This document shows positions 25,629-34,200 of a stretch of 64,000 bases of DNA, piece by piece. How positions within the stretch are numbered: position 1 is the stretch's first letter; the number at the start of each line of letters is the position of its first letter. The DNA lies in NCBI GenBank assembly GCA_003525075.1, contig DQFO01000008.1:138333-202332 (forward strand). The letters run 5' to 3'. This stretch comes from Clostridiales bacterium. Lineage in GTDB: Bacteria; Bacillota; Clostridia; TANB77; CAG-508. The translations under genes and the position numbers were made by a program. The notes beneath the pieces were generated by a model. The model did no database searches, was not told the origin of the DNA, and was given only the letters and a program-made list of their open reading frames with translations.

Positions 25629-26630
25629 TTACTGTTTATTCACAAAGCTTTGTGAAAGATGCCGAATTTCAAAAATATCAGGTTGCGATGCTCCAATTCT
25701 GTCTTCTTTTTCAGAATTTCCATAGAACCCACTGATATGAAGCTGTGTAAAATCTGTGATTTTAAAAGCCTCATTTATCAGCAAATCAATATCTGTTAAT
25801 TCTTCCGTTGTATGACCACCTGTTTTCTTGTAAACTTCATGGCTTGCTTTTCCGCTTTCAGCTTCTTCCTCCATTTTTTGAGATTTCAGTTGAATTTCAA
25901 TTTGTGCACCAGGGATATTAGTAGAATATGCTGTTATTGACAAGGTAAATTGCAATGCTTTATATCCATTTTCTTTGGGATGATGGATATAGTCTTTTAT
26001 TTTTGACTCATCAATAAAAAATGGCGTATCCATAATTTCTGCAACAACTTTTTTATCAGCCTCCATAATTTCAGTGCTTTCTTCTACCCACTTTTTGAAT
26101 TCTCTTGCCATTTTAATGTTTCGAATAACCAAAACATTATTAATGGTATCAAAAATATGCTCGATCATTTCTTCAATTTCTTCTTCAGAAGCATCATTAA
26201 AGATGATTCCTTTTATTCCAAAACGATCTCGAATACTTGTTGAGAGATTCATATTTGCTTTGCGCAAAATTTTTGTGAGTTCGCTTTCAAATGATTTGCA
26301 TCTTGCAATCAGTTCAATACAAGTTGTTTTCCCATCAACAGAATTCATCCACAAAATGAGATACATTATTGTTTTCAACAAGTAACTCGTTTCATTTTTC
26401 ATCTTAATGGTCATTTTTCTGTAGTTAATACAGCCTCTCAAACCATCAAGAAAAAGATAAAACTGTTTTGAATCTTCTTCAGGTACTTCCAGATCGGTCA
26501 ACAAATCGTATTCTTTTTGAGCCCAACTCAAAATATCATTCGATTGTTGTGCTGCTTGTAAGTGTTTTTCTTTGAGTTTTAATACTGTTTCCTCAGATAG
26601 TGGTGAATATTTTTCTGTACTCCGCGTCAT
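25629..26630 (-). CDS. RelA/SpoT-like nucleotidyltransferase domain protein
   Basis: 333-aa protein. After a helical N-terminal half, the segment SIRDRFGIKGIIFND (about residue 157) matches the R-x-K...D-x-x-G-x-R-[IV] core of (p)ppGpp synthetases. KDYIHHPKENGYKALQ (about 230) matches DYI-x-x-PK-x-NGY-[RK]-SLH, and EIQLKSQKMEEEAESGKASH (about 260) matches E-[IV]-Q-[IL]-[RK]-[TS]-x-x-M-x-x-x-AE-x-G-x-A-x-H. It lacks the HD hydrolase, TGS and ACT domains, so it is a small alarmone-synthetase-like protein; the usual His of SLH is Gln. M4 (26630) is preferred, since AAAGG lies 9 nt upstream; the ATG at 26639 touches it. Alarmone synthesis versus a toxic pyrophosphokinase (toxSAS-like) activity is open. 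Confidence 0.7.
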   Translation of the reverse strand: MTRSTEKYSPLSEETVLKLKEKHLQAAQQSNDILSWAQKEYDLLTDLEVPEEDSKQFYLFLDGLRGCINYRKMTIKMKNETSYLLKTIMYLILWMNSVDGKTTCIELIARCKSFESELTKILRKANMNLSTSIRDRFGIKGIIFNDASEEEIEEMIEHIFDTINNVLVIRNIKMAREFKKWVEESTEIMEADKKVVAEIMDTPFFIDESKIKDYIHHPKENGYKALQFTLSITAYSTNIPGAQIEIQLKSQKMEEEAESGKASHEVYKKTGGHTTEELTDIDLLINEAFKITDFTQLHISGFYGNSEKEDRIGASQPDIFEIRHLSQSFVNKQ

Positions 26631-26655
26631 GAATTTCATCCTTTCTACTTACGTA

Positions 26656-26680
26656 TTTACGCAATTATGTAAATATTATA
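26656..26680 (-). promoter_or_regulatory. -10 box and palindromic operator-like site of the RelA/SpoT-like gene
   Basis: A TATAAT box (26675-26680 on the minus strand) is followed at once by an 18-bp imperfect palindrome, TTTAC-N2-AATT-N2-GTAAA (26656-26673), over the expected transcription start. Another TACGTA palindrome lies next to it. The position is typical of a repressor site. The -35 region is poor. Confidence 0.6.
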
Positions 26681-26774
26681 CCATAAATTCTAAAAAAAGT
26701 ATAGCATTTACTTCTAAAAAGTGATATAATTCAAGCGAATTATAATGGTTTAAGCCAAAAAGGAGGAATTTTAA

Positions 26775-27896
26775 ATGAAAACTGTGCCAATTACATTATT
26801 AACAGGATACTTAGGAGCTGGAAAAACAACTCTTATAAATCATATTTTAAATAATCAAGATGGTTACAAAGTTGCTGTAATTGTTAATGATATTGGAGAA
26901 GTAAATATAGATGCATCTTTAATAGGAAAAGGTGGTATTGTTACTGAAACAAATGATAGCCTTGTTCCTTTACAAAATGGTTGTATTTGTTGTACTTTAA
27001 AAGTTGATTTAATGCAACAAATTGTTGATTTAGTTAAAACAGGAAATTTTGATTATATATTAATAGAAGCTAGTGGAATTTGTGAACCTATTCCAATTGC
27101 TCAAACAATAACTGTTTTACAAGATTCTACAAAACAATATGGATTACCTAAAATTTGTAGATTAGACAATGTCGTTTCTGTTGTTGATGCTTTAAGATTA
27201 AGAGATGAATTCAATTGTGGTGAAGAACTTGAAAAAGATGAAATTGATGGTGAAGATATTGAAAATTTATTAATTCAGCAAATTGAATTCTGTAATACTT
27301 TGATTTTAAACAAAGTTGATGAACTTTCTAAAAATGAACTTGAAAAAGTTAAAGCTGTTGTAAAAAAATTACAACCAAGTGCAAAAATAATAGAAACAAA
27401 TTATTCAGATGTTGATTTTAGAGAAATTATGAACACAAAAGCTTTTGATTTCGAAAAAGCTTCACTTTCAGCTGGTTGGGCTCAAGAATTAGATAAAACT
27501 GAGGAAGAAGCTGAAGAAGGTGAAACTGAAGAGTATGGAATTGGAACTTTTGTATATTATAGAAGAAAACCTTTAGTTGAATCAAAATTCCATAATTTCG
27601 TTAATTCATTACCAAGAAATATAATTAGATGTAAAGGTATTGTTTGGTTTGAGAATGATGATGAAATGTCATATGTTTTTGAACAAGCTGGAAAACAAAC
27701 TGGAGTTTATGAAGCTGGCGAATGGATTGCTACTTTCCCATTAAAAGATCAACAAGCATTTAGAAAAGCTAATTCTGATTTAGAAAGAGACTGGGATGAA
27801 GAAGTTGGAGATAGAATGGTTAAACTTGTTTTCATTGGTCAAAAAATGGATAAAAAAGCAATTTGCGAAGAACTTGATAAATGTTTAGCAAAATAA
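26775..27896 (+). CDS. CobW/YjiA-type GTP-binding metallochaperone
   Basis: 373-aa G3E-family GTPase. Walker A GYLGAGKTT (residues 11-19), the CxCC metal-binding motif GCICCTL (about 74), the SGICEP switch (about 102) and the NKVDE base-recognition motif (about 178) are visible. An acidic linker (about 235-250) leads to a CobW C-terminal domain with WFENDDEM and the terminal RMVKLVFIGQ strand. Members deliver Zn or other metals to target enzymes. No Zur box was identified. RBS AAGGAGG. Single-gene unit with its own terminator. Confidence 0.9.
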   Translation: MKTVPITLLTGYLGAGKTTLINHILNNQDGYKVAVIVNDIGEVNIDASLIGKGGIVTETNDSLVPLQNGCICCTLKVDLMQQIVDLVKTGNFDYILIEASGICEPIPIAQTITVLQDSTKQYGLPKICRLDNVVSVVDALRLRDEFNCGEELEKDEIDGEDIENLLIQQIEFCNTLILNKVDELSKNELEKVKAVVKKLQPSAKIIETNYSDVDFREIMNTKAFDFEKASLSAGWAQELDKTEEEAEEGETEEYGIGTFVYYRRKPLVESKFHNFVNSLPRNIIRCKGIVWFENDDEMSYVFEQAGKQTGVYEAGEWIATFPLKDQQAFRKANSDLERDWDEEVGDRMVKLVFIGQKMDKKAICEELDKCLAK

Positions 27897-27906
27897 TTTA
27901 CTATAT

Positions 27907-27937
27907 AAAGTCACTTTAAATTAAAGTGACTTTTTTA
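27907..27937 (+). terminator. Terminator of the CobW-like gene
   Basis: AAAGTCACTTTAA is followed by its complement and a run of six T. Confidence 0.9.
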
Positions 27938-27938
27938 T

Positions 27939-27966
27939 AAAAAAAATCGCCTATCTGGCGATTTTT
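27939..27966 (-). terminator. Terminator of the NAGPA-cmk-HD operon
   Basis: AAAATCGCC pairs with GGCGATTTT across 5 nt; a long T tract follows on the minus strand. Confidence 0.85.
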
Positions 27967-27968
27967 AA

Positions 27969-28523
27969 TTATGTATTAAAGAAATATGTTGCTTCCAAAT
28001 CAGCTTCAAACATAAGCAATGCTAAAGGATATTTAGTATATGCTAATCCTATTGTTCCATATTGTTCTTTTGGTTCTGTAAATCCCATATGCCAACGAAT
28101 TGCATACTTTTCTTCACTTGTTAATTTCATGTATTCTGTTATCATCATAACAGATTTTTCACCATGTCCATATGGTATAGTATCTTCAACTGTATAATAT
28201 GGTACCTTTTCCCATACTCCTAAAGCATTTTTGGCATTTCTATAATCAATTTTATAAAAATTAGCTTTACACAAATCATGTAATAATGGTACTATTATCA
28301 AAGTTTCTGGTGGTATATTTAATGCTATTGGAGCATTTTTTACTTTTTCTTGCAATATTTCATATACTTTCATGCTATGTTCTAAAAGTCCACCAGCATG
28401 GTCTCCATGAAATCTTGTACTTGCAGGTGCTGTAAAAAAATCTGTATTTTCAATAAATCTTATTAAATCATCAATTCCTTCTCTTTTTACACTTCTTAAT
28501 AAATTTAAAAATTCTTCTTTCAT
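27969..28523 (-). CDS. HD-domain hydrolase
   Basis: 184 aa. STRFHGDHAGGLLEHSMKVYEIL (His near residues 40-51) and LLHDLCKANFYK (HD near 83) build the metal site; YGHGEKSVMMI (about 122) adds a His, and RWHMGF (about 142) a further one. The arrangement resembles the HD part of YhaM-type 3'-5' exoribonucleases, but the OB domain is absent, so the substrate is undetermined. RBS AGGAG. It lies 15 nt behind cmk, as the last gene of a three-gene unit. Confidence 0.82.
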   Translation of the reverse strand: MKEEFLNLLRSVKREGIDDLIRFIENTDFFTAPASTRFHGDHAGGLLEHSMKVYEILQEKVKNAPIALNIPPETLIIVPLLHDLCKANFYKIDYRNAKNALGVWEKVPYYTVEDTIPYGHGEKSVMMITEYMKLTSEEKYAIRWHMGFTEPKEQYGTIGLAYTKYPLALLMFEADLEATYFFNT

Positions 28524-28538
28524 GCTATAACTCCTATT

Positions 28539-29207
28539 CTATTTTCTTTTTTCACTTATTATTTTTTTTATTCTTTCTACAACTTCGTCAATTGTCATAT
28601 TACTTGAATCAACATATATTGCATCATCTGCTTTTTTTAATGGTGCTATTTCTCTTGTACTATCAATAAAATCTCTATTTTTTACACTTTCAAGTATTTC
28701 TTCATATGGCATTTCAATTCCATTTTCTTTATTTTGTAAATATCTTCTTCTTGCTCTTTCTTCTGGTGTTGCATCTAAATAAATTTTTACATTTGCATTT
28801 GGAAATACATTTGTTCCAATATCTCTACCTTCCATTATAACATCTATTGTTTCTGCCATTTCTCTTTGAAGTTTGGCTAGCCTCTCTCTTACTATCTTTA
28901 TCGTTGAAACTGGTGATACATTTTCATTAACAGGTTTTGTTCTGATTTCTAATGATACATCTTTACCATTTAAATATACTTTTTGAACTCCATCTATTTT
29001 TTTAAATTCTATTTTTATTTCATCTAAAAGTTTTGATATTTTTTCATAATCATCTAATGCTATATTTTCATTTAACATTGCAAGTGTAACACTTCTGTAC
29101 ATTGCTCCTGTATCTATACTTGTTAAATTCATTTCTTTAGCTATTTTTTTTGTTATTGTTCCTTTTCCACTTCCGGCAGGTCCATCAACTGCAACTACAA
29201 ATCCCAT
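28539..29207 (-). CDS. cmk: Cytidylate kinase
   Basis: Phosphorylates CMP and dCMP using ATP. P-loop GPAGSGKGT (about residues 8-16), SIDTGAMYR, EGRDIGTNVFP (about 124) and the RARRRYLQNKE lid are present. The 222-aa length is normal. The ATG at 29207 is chosen: GGAGG lies 6 nt from it, whereas the upstream ATG at 29219 overlaps that RBS. Preceded by the NAGPA-domain gene (gap under 20 nt). Confidence 0.95.
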   Translation of the reverse strand: MGFVVAVDGPAGSGKGTITKKIAKEMNLTSIDTGAMYRSVTLAMLNENIALDDYEKISKLLDEIKIEFKKIDGVQKVYLNGKDVSLEIRTKPVNENVSPVSTIKIVRERLAKLQREMAETIDVIMEGRDIGTNVFPNANVKIYLDATPEERARRRYLQNKENGIEMPYEEILESVKNRDFIDSTREIAPLKKADDAIYVDSSNMTIDEVVERIKKIISEKRK

Positions 29208-29225
29208 TATATCCTCCATTTTTAC

Positions 29226-30356
29226 TTATTGATTATCTTCTTTTGTTAATATAAATGCTGTTGAAATATATCTTGTTCTATGTGATCCTGATTGATCAAC
29301 TGGATCATTTATTATTTTATTATTTACCACCATTGCACTAGATGTTCCTCCATCTAGGTTTGACGCATTATAAGCTCCATATCTTTCAAAAATTTCTATT
29401 AAATCTTTCATTGTTGCACCAGGTCTTGTTACTGTTCTTCCATCTACAACTAAAAACAATACAATTCCATCTTGTCTTTGACCTATTGCTGTTCTTGGGG
29501 CTGTCCCCCATCCACCATTTCCAGATACTGATGATGCTTTTCCATTTATTATTAAAAATGGTCCAAATGTTACTCCATCACGAATTTTTTGTTTCTTTGC
29601 TTGATCTACTGTCATCTTTCCAAGTACTAATTTATCATCTTGTGTAAATCCAATCAATCCACCCTGTCCTTTATACGTTTTTGATGTTATTAATTTTCCA
29701 TTTGAAAATGTTATCCCAAGAGGTGTTGCTCCATTTCCTACATAATTTGGATCTTCGAATCCTCCTCCATTTATTGCAATTAATGCATCATTGTCTTGTG
29801 CCATTTTTGTTAAATATTCTCCTGTTGTACCTAATTTGCTTGTATATACTGTTTTTATTCTTGATGGATCATATATTACAGCCATATATCCATCATAACC
29901 TTTTCCTTCTATTTTTATTATCTTATAATCTTCATGTTCTGGATCTTTTTCTAATATCTGTCTTTCATATTCATTAGCATATTGTATTTCTTCTTTTTTA
30001 TCATCAACTACAACTATCATTGATGTATCTGTACTTTCGTCTGTTTCATGTACTTTATTATTATTTAGTACTTCTTGTATTGTTTCATCACTATAAAACC
30101 ATGTTGCTAAATATTGGTGTCTCATTGTTGTCATTGCACTTGTTATTAGCCATTCTCTAAATCCTGAATATGGTCCATATAATAAAAATGCCAATGTTGA
30201 TATTCCTAGTATTCCTAATATTATTATTGTTATTAATATTCTTAACCATATTTTTTTTGATTTTTTCTTTTTATTATCAGTAGAATTATTTTTTACATTT
30301 TCTTCTTCAGCATGTTTTTGCAATGCTTTTGGAAGCTCTTCTTCGCTTAAATTCAT
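29226..30356 (-). CDS. Membrane-anchored phosphodiester glycosidase (NAGPA domain) protein
   Basis: 376 aa. A basic, Lys-rich cytoplasmic N-terminus (KKKKSKKIW) and one TM helix (about residues 37-62) place the rest outside the cell. The extracellular part carries a NAGPA-type domain (PF09992): ALIAINGGGFE (about 192), TFGPFLIINGK, PRTAIGQ and the terminal NLDGGTSSAMVV (about 330). The family includes N-acetylglucosamine-1-phosphodiester glycosidases and exopolysaccharide-associated proteins, so a role in cell-wall or capsule glycan processing is likely. RBS GGAGG. First gene of the operon with cmk. Confidence 0.88.
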   Translation of the reverse strand: MNLSEEELPKALQKHAEEENVKNNSTDNKKKKSKKIWLRILITIIILGILGISTLAFLLYGPYSGFREWLITSAMTTMRHQYLATWFYSDETIQEVLNNNKVHETDESTDTSMIVVVDDKKEEIQYANEYERQILEKDPEHEDYKIIKIEGKGYDGYMAVIYDPSRIKTVYTSKLGTTGEYLTKMAQDNDALIAINGGGFEDPNYVGNGATPLGITFSNGKLITSKTYKGQGGLIGFTQDDKLVLGKMTVDQAKKQKIRDGVTFGPFLIINGKASSVSGNGGWGTAPRTAIGQRQDGIVLFLVVDGRTVTRPGATMKDLIEIFERYGAYNASNLDGGTSSAMVVNNKIINDPVDQSGSHRTRYISTAFILTKEDNQ

Positions 30357-30413
30357 ATATTATTTTTCCTCCGTTTTTTATTACACACTTGGATAATATT
30401 TTATAAGAAAAAC

Positions 30414-30447
30414 AAAAAAATAGCAAGTACTTCTTGCTACTTTTTTC
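30414..30447 (-). terminator. sigH terminator
   Basis: GTAGCAAG pairs with CTTGCTA across 5 nt on the minus strand, followed by seven T. Confidence 0.88.
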
Positions 30448-30483
30448 TTTGTTTTTCGACTTTTTTCTTAATATTTTATTAAG

Positions 30484-31128
30484 TTACGAATCTATACTTT
30501 CTTTTATTTTATTTGCTTTTTTCTTTATTCTTTGTATTGCTGTGTCTACAGATTTTACTTTAGTTTTTAACTTTTCTGCTATATCTGCATATGAATGTCC
30601 TTTTTCATATTCATATAAAACTGATAATTCATATTCACTTAAATTTTCTTTTATCTTTCTTTCTATTGTTTTTGAATATTCTTGATTTGCTATTATATCT
30701 GATGGATCATCTTCTGCTTTTAAATCTACTATTTCAAGCTTGTCCATATCATCATTATCTTCATATGCTGCTGAATTTAAAGATATTGATGAGTTTAATG
30801 GTATATGTTTTTGTCTGTTTGAATTTTTGACTGCTGTTATTAATTGTCTTTCTATACACATATTGGCAAATGTTTTAAATGAGTTTTGTTTTTCTGTGTC
30901 AAATGATTTTACTGCTTTATATAATCCAATCATTCCTTCTTGTACCATGTCTTCTCTTTCTGCTCCTACCATGAAAAATTTATTTGCTTTCATATTTACT
31001 ACATCATTATATCTTTCTAATAAGCAGTTTAAAGCCATATTGTCATCTTGCTTTATATTCTCTATTAATTTTTCGTCTGTCATTTCTTTGTATTGATTTT
31101 CATTAATTGAAAACATATTTTTTTCCAT
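30484..31128 (-). CDS. sigH: RNA polymerase sigma factor SigH (Spo0H)
   Basis: 214-aa sigma-70 family factor of the sigma-H type, which starts the transition-state and sporulation programme in Firmicutes. Region 2 shows LIENIKQDDNMAL, GAEREDMVQEGMIGLYKAVKSFD and FKTFANMCIERQLITAVK; QKHIPLNSSISL is a sigma-H signature; region 4 has SVLYEYEKGHSYADIAEKLKT with a helix-turn-helix. ATG 31128 is chosen; GGAGG lies 11 nt upstream, while the GTG at 31146 overlaps that RBS. It follows polC but has its own consensus promoter. Confidence 0.93.
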   Translation of the reverse strand: MEKNMFSINENQYKEMTDEKLIENIKQDDNMALNCLLERYNDVVNMKANKFFMVGAEREDMVQEGMIGLYKAVKSFDTEKQNSFKTFANMCIERQLITAVKNSNRQKHIPLNSSISLNSAAYEDNDDMDKLEIVDLKAEDDPSDIIANQEYSKTIERKIKENLSEYELSVLYEYEKGHSYADIAEKLKTKVKSVDTAIQRIKKKANKIKESIDS

Positions 31129-31161
31129 TAATATTGTGTCCTCCACTTCTTTGATGCTTTC

Positions 31162-31190
31162 ATTATAGCTTCAAATTGCCTAGATGTCAA
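31162..31190 (-). promoter_or_regulatory. Perfect consensus promoter of sigH
   Basis: TTGACA, 17 nt, TATAAT on the minus strand, in the gap between polC and sigH. Both hexamers match sigma-A consensus exactly. Confidence 0.92.
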
Positions 31191-31227
31191 GGGATTATGG
31201 GATTTTATTTTTTATGAATTATTATTT

Positions 31228-34200
31228 TTATCCAAACAAACTCAATTGATTACTTTGACTCATTCCTTCAAGGCAACCAAATTGTCTCAACAATTCTGTA
31301 ACAGAATCACCAACTTTTGAACGAATTTTTAAATCATCTATAGACATAAATTTTTCTTCTTGTCTAGCCTTCATAATTCCTTCTGCTGCAACATTTCCTA
31401 ATCCTGCTATACTATTTAATGGTGGTCTTAATGAATCTCCTTCGACTTGAAATTTTGTAGCATGTGATTTATACAAATCAATTGGTAAAAATCTAAGTCC
31501 TCTTTCATACATTTCTAATACTAATTCCAAATCATCATACATATCTTTGTCCTTTGGAGTAGCATTATTTCCCATCATTTCAATTTCTTTCATTTTATTT
31601 TTTACTTTTTCTTTTCCATTAATCATAACTTCTGCATCAAATGCTTTTGCTCTTATTGTAAAAAATGCTGCATAATATGCTAATGGAATATGAACTTTAA
31701 ACCATGCAATTCTAAATGCGTTTGTTACATAAGCTGCAGCATGTGCTTTAGGGAACATGTATTTTATTTTTTCACAAGATTTTATATACCATTCTGGAAC
31801 ATCATGTTCTAACATTAAAGGTATATATTCATCTTTCCATTTTGGTTCTTTTCCTTTTGCAACTTTACCTTTACGAACAGCTTCCATTATTTTGAATGAT
31901 TTATCTGGTGGAAGCCCTTTTTTCATTAAATATATCATTATATCATCACGACAACATATTGCTTGTTGTAATGTTACAATTCCTTGTTCTATTAATGATT
32001 GTGCATTTCCTAACCATACATCTGTACCATGTGATAGTCCAGATATTCTTATTAATTCGTCAAATGTTGTTGGGTGTGTATCTAAAAGCATTCCTCTAGC
32101 AAATTTTGTACCATATTCAGGTATTCCATAAGTTCCTACTTCTGAATGTATTTGTTCTGGTGTTACACCTAATGCTTTTGTTGATGAAAAGATTGACATT
32201 GTTTCTTTATCATCTAATGGTACATCTGTTGGTGCTACTCCTGTTATATCTTGAAGCATACGTATTACCGTCGGATCATCGTGTCCTAGTATATCAAGTT
32301 TTAACAAGTTTCCATCTATTGAGTGATAATCAAAATGTGTTGTTATTATATCTGAATTTGGGTCATCTGCTGGATGTTGTACTGGTGTAAATTCATATAT
32401 TTCTCTTCCTTTTGGAACTACTATAATTCCTCCTGGATGTTGTCCTGTTGTTCTTTTTATTCCTTGACATCCTACTGATATTCTTGCTATTTCTGCTTTA
32501 TTTATTGGTATATTTCTTTCTTCATAATATTTTTTTACATATCCAAATGCTGTTTGTTCTGCTACTGTACCAACTGTTCCTGCTTTAAATGTTGTTCCTT
32601 TTCCAAATATTACTTCTGTATATTTATGTGCTTTTGCTTGATATTCTCCAGAGAAGTTTAAGTCTATATCAGGTTCTTTGTCCCCATTAAATCCAAGGAA
32701 TGTTTCAAATGGTATATCCATTCCATCTTTGGCCATTTTTGTGCCACATTTTGGACAATCTTTATCTGGTAAATCAAATCCATTTCCAACTCCATAATCA
32801 TCAAATTCTGAATATTTACATTTTGGACATCTATAATGTGGCTGTAATGAATTTACTTCTGTTATACCTGTCATAAATGCTACAAGTGATGATCCTACTG
32901 ATCCTCTTGAACCTACTATATATCCATCTTCATTTGATTTCCATACTAATCTTTGTGCAATAATATACATTACTGAATATCCATTGCTTATAATAGAATT
33001 TAATTCTTTATCTAGTCTTGTTTGAACTATTTCTGGCAATGGATCACCATATAATTCATGTGCTTTTTTATATGCAATATTTTTGATATCTTCCTCACAT
33101 CCTGGGATATGTGGTGGACATTTTTCTGGTGATATTGGGTCTATTCTATCACACATATCTGATACTTTATTTGTATTTGTTACTACAACCTCATAAGCTT
33201 TTTCTTCACCTAAATATTCAAATTCTTTAAGCATTTCTTCTGTTGTTCTTAAGTATAAAGGTGCTTGCTCATCTGCATCTTTATATCCTTGACCAGCTTC
33301 TAATATTCTTCTATAAATCTCATCTTGTGGATCCATAAAATGGACATCACATGTTGCTACTACTAGTTTTCCTAGTTTTTCTCCTAATTCTACAATCTTA
33401 CGATTTATATCTTTTAAATATTCTCTATCTGGTACAACACCATTTCTTACCAAGAATTCATTATTTCCTATTGGTTGAATTTCTAAATAGTCATAATCTC
33501 TTGCAATATTTTCTATTTCTTCATCAGATTTTCCTAATTCTATTGCTTGATATAATTCTCCCGCTTCACAGGCACTTCCTAATATTAATCCTTCTGAATA
33601 TTTTTTATATATACTTTTTAATATTCTTGGATTTTTATAAAAATAGTTCAAATGCGAAATTGATACTAATTTATATAGGTTTCTTAATCCTACATAATTT
33701 TTAGCTAATATTATTGCATGATATGATCTTTGCTTTTTAAATTCTTCTTTTTGAGCTTCTGGGTCTTTTGTTGCTGAATCTATTTCATCAACTGTATTTA
33801 TTCCTTTGTCTTTTAGTTTTTTCAACATTACATTAAATACTTTTACAGTTGTATCAACATCTGCTAAAGCTCTATGTGCTACATCTACTTCAATTCCTAA
33901 ACTATCTGCAATTTTTCCTAATTTATATTTTTTCAAATCTGGGAATAAATCTTTTGCAAGTGGTAATGTGTCTATATATGTATTATTGAATTCATAACCT
34001 AGTAATTTTGCATTGTGTTTTAAAAATCCAACATCAAAACTTGCATTATGTGCAACTATTATTGAATCTCCTACAAATTCTAAGATTTTTGGAAATACTT
34101 TATCTATTGTTTCTGCATCTTTTACCATTTCATCAGTTATGTTTGTAACTTCTACAACTCTTTGTGGTATTGGCTTTTCTGGATTTACAAATATTTCAAA

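Noticed and set aside
25592..25631. Stop-codon read-through fusing the RelA-like and coiled-coil proteins
   Set aside because: The two frames match, but a strong terminator hairpin lies between them and no read-through context is seen; one in three pairs match by chance.
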